Below, piece after piece: positions 22,229 to 30,639 of a DNA stretch of 32,479 nt. Each line of letters opens with the position of its first letter. Within the stretch, counting starts at the first letter, position 1. The notes beneath the pieces are model-generated. The model was not told the origin of the DNA and ran no database searches. It worked only from the letters and a program-made list of their open reading frames with translations. Made by a program: the position numbers and the translations under genes. Source of the DNA: JBDTNQ01 sp039933635 (lineage in GTDB: Bacteria > Acidobacteriota > Vicinamibacteria > Vicinamibacterales > SCN-69-37). The stretch lies in NCBI GenBank assembly GCA_039933635.1, contig JBDTNQ010000041.1:1-32479 (forward strand), in the 5' to 3' direction.

Positions 22229-22349
22229 CGCCACGTGACACAGCAAGCACCGTGCCCGCTGCGGTCCGGCCGGGCTGACGGCGCCGGTCGCCGGCATCAG
22301 CTGATGGGGGAATGACTTAGCGACGGCGACGAGGCTAGCCGTACAGAGA

Positions 22350-22377
22350 ACGGGCCGGACATTCCTGTCCGGCCCGT
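22350..22377 (-). terminator. Strong hairpin terminator after the Gly-rich secreted protein gene
   Basis: A perfect 12-bp stem (ACGGGCCGGACA / TGTCCGGCCCGT) with loop TTCC, 30 nt past the stop of the minus-strand gene at 22408. In that direction TTCTCTG follows. Its core GGACaTTCcTGTCC is close to the core GGACcTTCaGGTCC of the hairpin at 29589. Confidence 0.7.
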
Positions 22378-22407
22378 GGAAAAGCGCGACAAAACGGTGG
22401 AAACGCC

Positions 22408-23058
22408 TTACTGCGCTGCTGGCGTTGTCTGTCGGTCGAACACGAGCTTCGCTTCTTTCGGCGGTTGTTGATTGCTCATGTTGAGAATCTGCATCTTGAA
22501 ATTGATCTGGTTGCCGTCGTCGCTGAGCTCCCAGTTCTGCGTGATGCTCGTCTCGCCGAAGATGAACTGCTGCTTCAGCGTGTTCCCGTCCCACCGCGAC
22601 TTGGTCGTGACGATCGCGCCGCCGCCGACGTCCGTCTTCACATTCTGGTTGTTCGTGGCGTAGGTGCGTTCGCCATTGCCGTCCACGAACGTCACGGACT
22701 CGGTCGTCGCCTTGATGGTGACCGTCCGGCCCAGTTGCTGGATCTTGGCCAGAGCGGCCTGACCGGCTTTTTCGCCTTCGCCCATGCCGGGGCCGGCTGC
22801 GCCGCCGCCACCACCGCCGCCGCGGCGACCCTGAAACTCACTGAAGAAGCCCACTTCATAGAGCGGCTGTGCCGCGCCGGCGCGTCCCGGACCGCCGCCA
22901 GCAGGCGTGGCCATCTTCATCACCCACGTGCCGCTGAACTTGGCCGCGACATCGGCGGCCGTCCTCTTCTGCGCGACCACGCTGGCACTTGCGAACGCCA
23001 CCGCCAACATCGCACTGGCCACGATCGCGACCGATGTACTCCGGACCTGTAACTTCAT
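22408..23058 (-). CDS. Secreted Gly-rich protein of unknown function
   Basis: A 216-residue protein with a signal peptide (about 1-29, ending ASVVAQ) and GAGGAG 6 nt before ATG 23058. The mature part starts KFSGTWVMKM, as in lipocalin-like or 'SGTW' beta-barrel proteins, then has a Gly-rich loop (QGRRGGGGGGGAAGPGMGEG, about 84-103). A second half shows alternating strands (VTIKATTESVTFVDGNGERT, IVTTKSRWDGNTLKQQFIFG, NWELSDDGNQINFKMQILN). Such small periplasmic proteins of unknown role are common in Acidobacteriota. The nearest upstream gene on the same strand is GH97 (108 nt away); a shared transcript is possible but not evident. Confidence 0.75.
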   Translation of the reverse strand: MKLQVRSTSVAIVASAMLAVAFASASVVAQKRTAADVAAKFSGTWVMKMATPAGGGPGRAGAAQPLYEVGFFSEFQGRRGGGGGGGAAGPGMGEGEKAGQAALAKIQQLGRTVTIKATTESVTFVDGNGERTYATNNQNVKTDVGGGAIVTTKSRWDGNTLKQQFIFGETSITQNWELSDDGNQINFKMQILNMSNQQPPKEAKLVFDRQTTPAAQ

Positions 23059-23166
23059 GTCGAACTCCTCGGGCACAGACAAATGTGCAGACCTGCAACG
23101 ATACTGCGCGCGCGGCGATCCAGCAAGGGCGCAGCGAAAGACGGGCTGCGGGCCCGCACCCAAGCC

Positions 23167-25131
23167 CTACGGACGTCGCAACACCATCACCCAGCCCCCG
23201 CGCGCCCGCATCGGCACCTCGATCGTGTCCTTCGCGCTGACGGCGCCCGAACGGCTCGCGAACTCGCGATCGGTGACGCCGTCGGCGATGAGCGTCATCT
23301 GCCACGAGCCGGATGCCAGGAACGCCAGCGGTACACGAGCCGAGCGCGCAGTGTTCGCGTTGATGCCGGCAACGTACCAGTCGGGGCCGGAGCGCCGCGC
23401 GACGGTGATCGACCTGCCCGGTTCGCCATCGACCACGCGGGTTTCGTCCCACACGACCGGTATTTGGCGAAGAAACGTCTTCGGCGCCTCGGGCAGGGAG
23501 GTGTAGGCCGTCACGCTGTCCGCGAAGTGCTGCACGCCGGTCGTGAACAGCACGGCGAGCGCCAGTTCGTGGGCATTCGTCGTGAGGTGCGGGTACTGGG
23601 CATCGGAGAACGTGACCGGCGTGAAGTCCATCGTGCCGATCGCGTTGCGGGTGAACGGCAGCACCGTGTTCTGCCACGCCGCGTTTTCCGGGTAATCGCG
23701 TCGGAACTTGTACTGTTCGGCGCCGGCCACTGCCTCCATGCCGACGAGGTGTGGAAACTCACGCTCCCACCCCCGCGGGATGGTCGACCCGTGGACGTCG
23801 ACCATCAGGTGATACTCGGCCGCGTCCTGCAGCACGGCACGGTACTGCTGCATCCGATCCTGTTTGTCGCTCTGCCAGAAATCGACCTTGATGCCCTTCA
23901 CGCCCCAGTCGCGCAGCTTCGACATCTCACCGCGGCGGATGAGCCGATCGACCATGCGCTCGCGCGGCGCTTCGGTGACGTTGTTGTGCGCGCCGCCCGA
24001 GTTGTACCAGAGCAGCACGCCGACGTTCTTCTGCTTCGCGTGCGCGAGCACGTCGTTCAGGGCGGCCTGCGGCATCGTGTTCCAGTTCGCGTCGATGAGG
24101 GTGTATTCCCATCCCATGTCGGCGGCCAGATCCGTGAAGGCATTCAGACGCGCCGCCGACTTCGGGCTGTCGCTCTCCGACCACCAACTCCACGCCGCGC
24201 GACCCGGCCGGATCCAGCTCGTGTCGCTCATGCGCGTGGGGGGCGAGAGATCGAGCACCAGATCGGATTCGAGGATGTGGCCCGCCGTGTCACCGACGAT
24301 GACGACGCGCCAGGGGAGCGTCCAGGCGAGCGCCGATCGCGGCTGCGCGAGACCGAGTCCGCGGCCTTCGCCCGCATCGGGGAACTTCAAACGGTAGACG
24401 CCATCTGTGGCGGCTTGCTGCAGGTGTGATCCGCAGTAATTCCCGTCCATCCCGCTTTCGGTGATCAGCGCCCACGGACCGGCGTTCGTCTTGAACAGCG
24501 CGGGAAACGCCCAGCCATCAGCCTGGGGGGCGGCAGTGCCAGCCGGCATCTCCGTGTACAGCTCTTCGTAGGCCGGCGCGTACTGACCCACGGGCTGCTG
24601 CGGTTCAATCCAGGCGGTCGATCCCGCTGGCACGGCAAAGCCCGTCAACTCCTCGGTGACCGACTTGGCGATCGTGTCGACGTTCGGAAAGCGATAGCGA
24701 AAGGCCACGCCATCGTCGTGCGCGCGCAGGACCAGGTCCATCGGTTTCCCCGAGCGGGCGATGAAGCTCACGACGCGCTCGCGCCCGTGCACGACATGGT
24801 TTTGGCGCTTGCCGTACGGCGTGCTGTAGGTCTCGTTGACGGCGACCGGATCGCTGACGCGCGTGAACGTCAGCCCATCCACGAACAACTCGTCCGAACG
24901 TCGGATCCCGAGGGGCGATTCGTCGATCACCACGGCGCGGCCCCGCAGCACCCGATAGGTGAGGTGCCCGTCCGCGTGTCGGCTCAGCACGATCGATGTC
25001 CGTCCATCCGGGGACTTCACGTCCCAGGACTGAATCGACGCTCGTTGTGCGGCGAGGACGGTCTGTAAGGCGCTTCCAGTCAGGACGCACGACAACGCGA
25101 CGATGAGGCGGAGCAGGGCGGCTCGTGTCAT
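23167..25131 (-). CDS. GH97-family glycoside hydrolase, retaining type
   Basis: A 654-residue secreted enzyme (signal peptide about 1-29) with the three parts of family 97: N-terminal beta-sandwich (30-290), TIM barrel (300-560) and C-terminal beta domain. The barrel shows DWGVKGIKVDFWQSDKQ, whose D417 matches the nucleophile of retaining GH97 alpha-galactosidases, and HLVGMEAVAGAEQYK, whose E466 fits the acid/base. Inverting SusB-type members lack that Asp. Family 97 needs calcium. It probably cleaves alpha-galactosides in the periplasm. ATG 25131 is chosen because the signal peptide begins there. The nuclease-like gene ends 10 nt upstream, so both form an operon. Confidence 0.9.
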   Translation of the reverse strand: MTRAALLRLIVALSCVLTGSALQTVLAAQRASIQSWDVKSPDGRTSIVLSRHADGHLTYRVLRGRAVVIDESPLGIRRSDELFVDGLTFTRVSDPVAVNETYSTPYGKRQNHVVHGRERVVSFIARSGKPMDLVLRAHDDGVAFRYRFPNVDTIAKSVTEELTGFAVPAGSTAWIEPQQPVGQYAPAYEELYTEMPAGTAAPQADGWAFPALFKTNAGPWALITESGMDGNYCGSHLQQAATDGVYRLKFPDAGEGRGLGLAQPRSALAWTLPWRVVIVGDTAGHILESDLVLDLSPPTRMSDTSWIRPGRAAWSWWSESDSPKSAARLNAFTDLAADMGWEYTLIDANWNTMPQAALNDVLAHAKQKNVGVLLWYNSGGAHNNVTEAPRERMVDRLIRRGEMSKLRDWGVKGIKVDFWQSDKQDRMQQYRAVLQDAAEYHLMVDVHGSTIPRGWEREFPHLVGMEAVAGAEQYKFRRDYPENAAWQNTVLPFTRNAIGTMDFTPVTFSDAQYPHLTTNAHELALAVLFTTGVQHFADSVTAYTSLPEAPKTFLRQIPVVWDETRVVDGEPGRSITVARRSGPDWYVAGINANTARSARVPLAFLASGSWQMTLIADGVTDREFASRSGAVSAKDTIEVPMRARGGWVMVLRRP

Positions 25132-25141
25132 GGTTCGGAGT

Positions 25142-26050
25142 TCAGGGCCTTGGGCTTCGTGTCTGGGGCGCCGGGCCGATCGGTTTGCCGGCCTCGGTCC
25201 ATGCGGCCACGAGCACGCTGGCAACGCCGTTGGTGGAATCTGCCAGCCGTTTCTGGAGCAAGGGTCTCAGGTCCCGATACATCCCCGCATAATACCCATC
25301 GTCGTAGATCACGCGATCGTTCGCGTCCTTCTTCAGGTGTGCCGCGGCGGCCCTGTCGGCGGCGAGGATCGGCGCGACGAGGGCGTTGCTCTCGACGAGG
25401 GTCGAGAACACGAACGTCTTGATGTCGCCAATCGGTTTCGTCTGAACGGGCGGATGCGCGATCCGCGACCAATTGCGCAGCGGCAGCTCGGTTTCGAACC
25501 GGGAGTGGACGCCGCGCTGATTCGTGAGCTGGCCGTCGTAGTTTTCGGCGGCGTGCAGCGGCTGATGCGCATCCTCGACGTAGTGCGCCATGATGGCGGA
25601 GAGATACCGCACGTTGTCGGCGCCGTAGCTGGTGCCGCGTGCCATCACCTTGAACGCCTCGACGAGCCTGCCGTAGACCTCGGTCGCGCGCCATGGCAGC
25701 CGTCCGAACGTCTCGGCCTTGGCGGCGCCGTACCGGGCCACATAGGCGTCCCAGTCGCGCGGCACTCCCGTGAACGGCGCTGGCTCACCGAGCGCATCGA
25801 TGTCCAGGAAGTGATTCGGTTCCTCCGGCCCCAGCTCCCCTCGGAGACCGACGACGCGCCACAAGTCGGGGTCGACGGCATGTTCGACGACGAACGCCCG
25901 CTGGCTGGCATAGAGCGATCGCAGCGGCGCCGGCAGCCCATCAATGGCCAGGCCCGTGAGCAGGCGGTGCACCTGCATGCCCCATGCGCCACTCGACGCG
26001 GGCCAGCACGCGACGATCACGAGCAGAGTGACCGCGAGAGTTCTGCGCAT
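25142..26050 (-). CDS. Secreted S1/P1 nuclease / zinc phospholipase C-type protein
   Basis: A 302-residue protein with a signal peptide cut after GA, leaving Trp23 as new N-terminus. In this superfamily the N-terminal Trp itself binds zinc. The ligand set can be followed with the right spacing: W23, H28 (five apart as in P1 nuclease), D60/D62, H80 (NHFLDID), H156, D160, H166 (AHYVEDAHQPLHA) and H182-x3-E186 (VHSRFE). Glu at the last place is as in phospholipase C of Bacillus, whereas P1 nuclease has Asp, so the substrate (nucleic acid or phospholipid) is open. It is first in an operon with GH97. GACTAT lies 5 nt before ATG. Confidence 0.85.
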   Translation of the reverse strand: MRRTLAVTLLVIVACWPASSGAWGMQVHRLLTGLAIDGLPAPLRSLYASQRAFVVEHAVDPDLWRVVGLRGELGPEEPNHFLDIDALGEPAPFTGVPRDWDAYVARYGAAKAETFGRLPWRATEVYGRLVEAFKVMARGTSYGADNVRYLSAIMAHYVEDAHQPLHAAENYDGQLTNQRGVHSRFETELPLRNWSRIAHPPVQTKPIGDIKTFVFSTLVESNALVAPILAADRAAAAHLKKDANDRVIYDDGYYAGMYRDLRPLLQKRLADSTNGVASVLVAAWTEAGKPIGPAPQTRSPRP

Positions 26051-26384
26051 GGACGATAGTCTGCCACGGAGACGCCACGACGCAGCCGCTCGTCATTCGA
26101 CATTCGAGCCGTGGTCCAGTAGACTTTGAGGGCTCGCTCATCGGCTCCATGGAGGATGCGCAGGCGGCGATGGCCGCGGCTAGTCCATGCGTTGGTGAAA
26201 GGTTCGCGCCCGCCTTTCGATAAGCCTGCCGCACGATACGTCTGAACTTGCTCAGATCGGTGTGAAGAACGTCAACAGGCGCGTAGTAGAAACTGCGTAA
26301 AGGGATTCCAGGTCTTTTGCCCGGCGACCAGCCGTGAGCCCCCAAGCCCTGAGCCACAAGCCGCAGCTCTCAGCCAAGGATCCA
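26051..26384. other. Intergenic region between the S1/P1-type gene and the helicase gene
   Basis: 334 nt without a supported gene. It contains short repeats (ATTCGACATTCGAGCC near 26097) and, at 26330-26373, degenerate words of the AGCCCTGAGCC type that resemble the other low-complexity intergenic tracts. A minus-strand frame (25941-26357) crosses it but shows no domain. It must hold the divergent promoters of the two flanking genes; I cannot assign them with confidence. Confidence 0.5.
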
Positions 26385-27866
26385 GTGTCTTTCACTTCTC
26401 TCAGTCTCCACCCCTCTCTGTTACTCGCCATCAAAGAACTCGGCTTCGTTCGTCCGACCGGCATTCAAGCCGACGCCATTCCGCCCGCGATGGCGGGGAA
26501 GGACGTGCTCGCCTGCGCGCAGACGGGAAGCGGCAAGACCGCGTCGTTCCTGCTGCCGATTCTGCAGCGCCTCATCGATAAGCCGCGTGGCGTCACCCGG
26601 GCGCTGGTGCTCGTGCCCACGCGCGAACTGGCGGCGCAGGTCAAAGACGACTTGCGCGACCTCTCGGTGCACACGCCGGTCACCGGCGCGGCCGTGTACG
26701 GCGGCGTCAGTCACGGTCCGCAGGAGCACGCGTTCCGCAGCGGCGTCGATATTCTGATCGCAACGCCGGGCCGTCTGATCGATCACCTGCGGTCGCCGTA
26801 TGCGAAGCTCGACAAGCTCGAAGTGCTGGTGCTCGACGAAGCCGATCGGATGCTCGACATGGGCTTCCTGCCGGAGATTCGCCGCATCATGCGCTTCCTG
26901 CCGGCGAGCCGTCAGACGCTGTTCTTCAGCGCGACGATGCCGCCGCAGATCCGGCAGCTGACGCACGAGATGCTGCGCGATCCGGCGACGATTCAGCGCG
27001 AACGCGTGACGACCACACCGACGGGCATCACGCAGGCGGTTTACCCCGTCAATCAGGAATTGAAGCCGGACCTGCTCCTCGCGCTGCTCAAGCGCGGTGA
27101 CATCACGCAGGCGCTGGTGTTCACGCGCACGAAGCATCGTGCGAACCGGCTGGCCGACCGTCTCGTGCGCGACGGCATCAAGGCCGAACGCATCCACGGC
27201 AACCGGTCGCAGTCACAGCGCACCGCCGCGCTGGCCCAGTTCAAGTCCGGCAAGTGCCCGGTACTCGTGGCGACGGACATCGTCGCGCGCGGCATCGACG
27301 TCGAGGACCTCGGCCATGTCGTGAACTTCGACGTGCCCGTGGTGCCCGATGACTACATTCACCGCATCGGCCGGACGGGACGCGCGGAGGCCACGGGCGA
27401 AGCGTTCACGTTCGTCGCGCCCGATGAACGCGGCGACCTCGCCGCGATTGAGCGCGCCCTGGGCCGCCCGCTGCAGCGTGTGACCCTCCCCGATTTCGAC
27501 TACAACGCGCGGCCGGCCGCGTCGCTCGAAGTGCCGCTGGCGCAGCGCATCGCGGAGATCCGCGCACGGAAGGCGCAGGATCGCGCGCGTGCTGACCAGA
27601 ACCGCTCGCGACGCGAACAGCATGGGCGTCCCGCACCGCGCGCCGGTTCGTCGGCCGGCCCATCATCTCGTTCCGCTGGAGGCCCATCCCGCTCGTTCGG
27701 ATCGCAGGGAGCCGGCGGCGGCTCCGCCCGCCCCACGTCGGGATCATCCGGACATGGCCCATCAGGCCGCGGGCCGGGCGCTCGCGGTCCAGGCGGCGGT
27801 CCGCAGGGATCCCGCGGTCCAGGTGGCGGCGCAGCCGCAGGGCGAAGCCGTTTTCGTGGTCGGTAG
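26385..27866 (+). CDS. RhlE-type DEAD-box RNA helicase
   Basis: A 493-residue ATP-dependent RNA helicase. All motifs are intact: Q motif (GFVRPTGIQADAIP), I AQTGSGKT (45-52), Ia PTRELA, Ib TPGRLIDH, II LDEADRMLDMGF, III FSAT, IV ALVFTRTKHRANRL, V ATDIVARGIDVEDL, VI HRIGRTGRA. The C-terminal about 110 residues are Arg/Gly/Ser-rich (GRGPGARGPGGGPQGSRGPG), an RGG-like RNA-binding tail. I prefer GTG 26385 (AAGGA 4 nt upstream), where similarity begins; the frame is open to GTG 26334 through a repeat-like stretch. A hairpin (27870) follows the stop. It is followed on the same strand by the NYN-LOTUS gene, another RNA-directed protein. Confidence 0.93.
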   Translation: MSFTSLSLHPSLLLAIKELGFVRPTGIQADAIPPAMAGKDVLACAQTGSGKTASFLLPILQRLIDKPRGVTRALVLVPTRELAAQVKDDLRDLSVHTPVTGAAVYGGVSHGPQEHAFRSGVDILIATPGRLIDHLRSPYAKLDKLEVLVLDEADRMLDMGFLPEIRRIMRFLPASRQTLFFSATMPPQIRQLTHEMLRDPATIQRERVTTTPTGITQAVYPVNQELKPDLLLALLKRGDITQALVFTRTKHRANRLADRLVRDGIKAERIHGNRSQSQRTAALAQFKSGKCPVLVATDIVARGIDVEDLGHVVNFDVPVVPDDYIHRIGRTGRAEATGEAFTFVAPDERGDLAAIERALGRPLQRVTLPDFDYNARPAASLEVPLAQRIAEIRARKAQDRARADQNRSRREQHGRPAPRAGSSAGPSSRSAGGPSRSFGSQGAGGGSARPTSGSSGHGPSGRGPGARGPGGGPQGSRGPGGGAAAGRSRFRGR

Positions 27867-27869
27867 TGG

Positions 27870-27891
27870 CCCTGGACCTGAAGGTCCAGGG
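27870..27891 (+). terminator. Hairpin terminator after the helicase gene
   Basis: CCCTGGACC-TGAA-GGTCCAGGG, a perfect 9-bp stem with a tetraloop, beginning 4 nt past the stop and followed by an A/T-rich stretch (TATTTAGAAGTTG). The core GGACCTGAAGGTCC is the reverse complement of the core of the hairpin at 29589-29614. Confidence 0.75.
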
Positions 27892-28031
27892 TATTTAGAA
27901 GTTGTTCGAATTTTGTACTACACTCACCGAGGCGGTCCGTGCTGGATTGCCGATTGGCGCCGCGAACTTTGGCGGGATGTTCCCGCGCGGGCGCATGATC
28001 GGTTGCGGACCAGGCCTCCTGAAAGGACCCT

Positions 28032-29576
28032 GTGACTCGGGACGATCGTCTTCGCATTGCCGTATTCATCGACTTTGACAACATCGAAATAGGCGTCAAG
28101 AACACCATGGGCGCGTCCTTCGACGCGGGCCTGGTGCTCGAGGCCCTGAAGGAACGCGGCGATGTCGTGTCGAAGACCGCCTACAGTGACTGGCAGCGGG
28201 CCGGCGGCTATAGCCGCAGCCTCACGCAGCACGCCATCAAGATGGTGCAGCGCAACTTGACGCCCGGTGGCGACAAGAACGGCGCCGATATCAACCTGGC
28301 CCTCGATGCCCTCGAGATGGCCTTCACGCATCCCCACATCAACGCCTTCGTGATCGTCGGCGGCGACAGTGACTTCATCAGCCTCGTCGAGAAGCTGAAG
28401 CAGTACGACAAGAAGATCTTCGTCGTGGGCGGACGCCAGTTCACCAGCGTCATCATGCAGAAGAACTGTCACGAGTTCATCGCCTACGAGAATCTCGTCG
28501 GCGTGGGCGTGAGCGCCCCGGCCAGCGGCGGCGGCGATCGTCGTCACCGCGGTGGACGCGTGGAGCGCGTGGCCATCGAACAGGCGCTGCCCCTCGTGAC
28601 GCGCGCGCTGAAGGTGCTGTCGGAACGCGAAGTGTCGCCGCAGCTGGGCCTGCTGAAGAGCACGCTCCTGCAACTCGACTCGACGTTCTCCGAGCGCAGC
28701 TACGGTGCGGGATCGTTCCGCGACTTCGTCGAGAAGCTCGAGAAGGTCGGCGTCGTGAAGTTGCAGCAGGGCAAGGGCGGATGGCTCGTGACGGCCACGG
28801 ACGAGGCCGACGCGGCCGCGGCCGCCATCGAGGTGACGGCCGGTGTGCCCACCGCCGACGACACGGATGCCGGCGAGGAAACGACGTCGAGTCCTGAGTC
28901 GAACGGTGCGCGTGATGAGGGCGGCGGCCGCGGCCAGACTCACGGAGGTCATCCGCCGCAAGGTCGTCAGCCGGCCGTGATCGGCAGCAACGCCGACGGC
29001 CTCCGCGAGTTCCGCCGCATTCTCGCGGCCGGACAGGTGCGTCGCTGGCCGATGTACCTGCGCAACGTCAAACAGCTGATTCGCCAGGTCAGCGCGGACT
29101 TCGACGAGCGCGCCTACGGGTTCGCCAACCTCGTGGATCTGCTGCGGGCCGCCGGCCGTGAGAACGTCGTTCGCGTCGATCGCGACCGGCAGGGCGTGAT
29201 TCGCGTGTTCCAGGGCAACGTCGCCGTGACCACGTCCGACACCGCTCGCGTGATTCCGTTCGATATCGAAGACGAACTCGCCGCAGCCGCGGCGATGGCG
29301 TCGGAACACGGCGCAAGCGAGTCGGAGCCTGAATCCGCCGCGGGCGACGACGAGCAGCCAATCGTGCCCATCGAGACCGTGATCGTCGTCAACGAATCCG
29401 CTGGGACGGTGAACGAATATCCGGTGGAGGACTCGGACGAAGACGAAGTCAACGGCAACGTCATCGGGCCGCCCAAGCGCCCCACCCGTCGTCGTGCGCC
29501 GGCCAAGCCGACGTCGTCCAGGGCCGCGAGCGCCGCGAAAGACAAGCCCGCAGCGCGTCCGCGCAAGCGACGCTGA
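28032..29576 (+). CDS. NYN-domain protein with two OST-HTH/LOTUS domains
   Basis: A 514-residue protein. The N-terminal NYN (PIN-like, LabA) nuclease domain spans about 1-160 with acidic residues D14 and D16 (AVFIDFDNIE), D86 (NGADINLALD) and D112/D114 (VIVGGDSDFISLVEKLK), a complete catalytic set. Two winged-helix LOTUS domains follow, at about 183-253 (RSYGAGSFRDFVEKLEKVGV) and 322-395 (RAYGFANLVDLLRAAG), separated by a disordered linker. The C-terminus is acidic then basic (PTRRRAPAKPTSSR). LOTUS domains bind RNA, and in animals one class binds the DEAD helicase Vasa. The GTG start has AAAGGA 4 nt upstream. A weak -10 (TACACT, 27919-27924) lies in the 140-nt gap after the helicase terminator, so the genes may be separately transcribed. 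Confidence 0.88.
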   Translation: MTRDDRLRIAVFIDFDNIEIGVKNTMGASFDAGLVLEALKERGDVVSKTAYSDWQRAGGYSRSLTQHAIKMVQRNLTPGGDKNGADINLALDALEMAFTHPHINAFVIVGGDSDFISLVEKLKQYDKKIFVVGGRQFTSVIMQKNCHEFIAYENLVGVGVSAPASGGGDRRHRGGRVERVAIEQALPLVTRALKVLSEREVSPQLGLLKSTLLQLDSTFSERSYGAGSFRDFVEKLEKVGVVKLQQGKGGWLVTATDEADAAAAAIEVTAGVPTADDTDAGEETTSSPESNGARDEGGGRGQTHGGHPPQGRQPAVIGSNADGLREFRRILAAGQVRRWPMYLRNVKQLIRQVSADFDERAYGFANLVDLLRAAGRENVVRVDRDRQGVIRVFQGNVAVTTSDTARVIPFDIEDELAAAAAMASEHGASESEPESAAGDDEQPIVPIETVIVVNESAGTVNEYPVEDSDEDEVNGNVIGPPKRPTRRRAPAKPTSSRAASAAKDKPAARPRKRR

Positions 29577-29588
29577 GGCAGTCCGTGG

Positions 29589-29614
29589 AGCCCCGGACCT
29601 TCAGGTCCGGGGCT
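29589..29614. terminator. Bidirectional hairpin between convergent NYN and phosphoesterase genes
   Basis: AGCCCCGGACC-TTCA-GGTCCGGGGCT, a perfect 11-bp stem with a tetraloop, placed between the stops at 29576 and 29622. It can end transcription from both sides. It is the inverted form of the hairpin at 27870, with C/T changes compensated in both arms. Confidence 0.75.
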
Positions 29615-29621
29615 CGCGCCT

Positions 29622-30536
29622 TCACTTCCTCTCCACAAACCCCTTCTCCGGCTCGATCGAAGTCGGCAACTCCCCGAACTCGACGTAGCGGTGCGTGATT
29701 CCCGTGCTCGTCACGAGGAAGATGCGCATGCCTGACTTCGCGCCACCGAGCGGCATACCGACCGGCCCGGTCGTGATCGCCTCGATGTCACCATCACGCG
29801 CGACGGCGTTGCGGTGGTAGTGGCCGGAAACGAGCATCGTGACGCCGGTTTCATGAAACAACTGCAGCAGCGGCGTGCGGCGGACGAGGGGAATGTTGAA
29901 GTACTGATCCGGTTCGTCCGCCTTCTCCAGGAACCAGGGGTGGTGCTGGAACACGACAATGTGCCTCGCGCCGGATGCCTTCGCGCGCTTCAGTTCGCCT
30001 TCGAGCCATACGCGCTGGATGCCGGCATCGGCTGACGCCTTGTCCGGCGTGTGGATGAGCGTTGAATCCAGAACGATGCCGAGCAGGTTGCTGTAGGTGA
30101 ACGTGTAGTAGTCGCGGCCGTGTGCCCGGCGATACGCCGCAACGGTCTCCGGCGTCGGCGTGTTTTCCACGTCGTGGTTGCCCGGCATCTCGTAGACCGG
30201 GATGTCTTTCGCGATGGTCTTGCGCAGCCGCGCGTACGCCGCCATCTGCGCGGCGTCCCCAGCCTTGTTGACCAGATCGCCAGTGATCACGACGAAGGCC
30301 GGCTTCAGCCGGTTGATATTGGCAATCGCAAACGAGAAGTTCGCGATCTCCTGGGCCACATCCTCGTCCGCCGTGAACATCCCGAACTGTGGATCGCTGA
30401 TTTGAATGAAGAAGTACGCGGGGGCCGCCACCCGTGGCGCGACTGGCGCCTGTGACGCCTGCGAGGGCTGTGGCGCCACTGAAGCCGTCGTGAAGGTCAG
30501 CGAGAACAACAGAATCGAAATAAGCGCGCGAGGCAT
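29622..30536 (-). CDS. Secreted calcineurin-like metallophosphoesterase (CPPED1-like)
   Basis: A 304-residue protein with a signal peptide (about 1-18) and a Ser/Gln/Pro-rich spacer. The five metallophosphoesterase blocks are present: ISDPQFGMF (Asp; the usual His of D-x-H is Gln, as in CPPED1/CSTP1 proteins), ITGDLVNKAGD, MPGNHDVEN, VVFQHHPWF and LVSGHYHRNA. It should hydrolyse phosphate esters in the periplasm; the substrate is unknown. I choose ATG 30536, which begins the signal peptide; ATG 30560 would add eight residues. No Shine-Dalgarno sequence is present, but TATACA lies 8 nt upstream. Confidence 0.87.
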   Translation of the reverse strand: MPRALISILLFSLTFTTASVAPQPSQASQAPVAPRVAAPAYFFIQISDPQFGMFTADEDVAQEIANFSFAIANINRLKPAFVVITGDLVNKAGDAAQMAAYARLRKTIAKDIPVYEMPGNHDVENTPTPETVAAYRRAHGRDYYTFTYSNLLGIVLDSTLIHTPDKASADAGIQRVWLEGELKRAKASGARHIVVFQHHPWFLEKADEPDQYFNIPLVRRTPLLQLFHETGVTMLVSGHYHRNAVARDGDIEAITTGPVGMPLGGAKSGMRIFLVTSTGITHRYVEFGELPTSIEPEKGFVERK

Positions 30537-30544
30537 GACGGAAC

Positions 30545-30550
30545 TGTATA
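30545..30550 (-). promoter_or_regulatory. Putative -10 (TATACA) of the metallophosphoesterase gene
   Basis: Minus-strand TATACA ends 8 nt before ATG 30536. If used, it would leave almost no 5' leader and exclude the alternative ATG at 30560. Confidence 0.35.
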
Positions 30551-30639
30551 AGAGATGCATTGGCCATCAAACTTGTAAGCGAGATTGACGGATGTGCGGC
30601 CGGATCGGGGCGTAGACTAGCCACATTTCGAGGAGGCCC

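Noticed and set aside
23083..24429. 448-codon plus-strand open frame antisense to GH97
   Set aside because: GH97 is unambiguous on the other strand; the antisense frame is Arg/Val/His-rich without motifs.
25941..26357. Minus-strand frame upstream of the S1/P1-type gene
   Set aside because: It overlaps the signal peptide region of that gene in another frame and crosses repeat-like words. A faint look of a transposase-like fragment could not be supported.
27924..29309. 461-codon minus-strand open frame antisense to the NYN-LOTUS gene
   Set aside because: The plus-strand frame has clear domains with intact catalytic residues; the antisense product has none.
30585..30618. Sigma-70 promoter TTGACG ... 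TAGACT before the META fusion gene
   Set aside because: The spacer is 22 bp, too long for a normal promoter. TAGACT alone may be a -10, but the pair is not supported.
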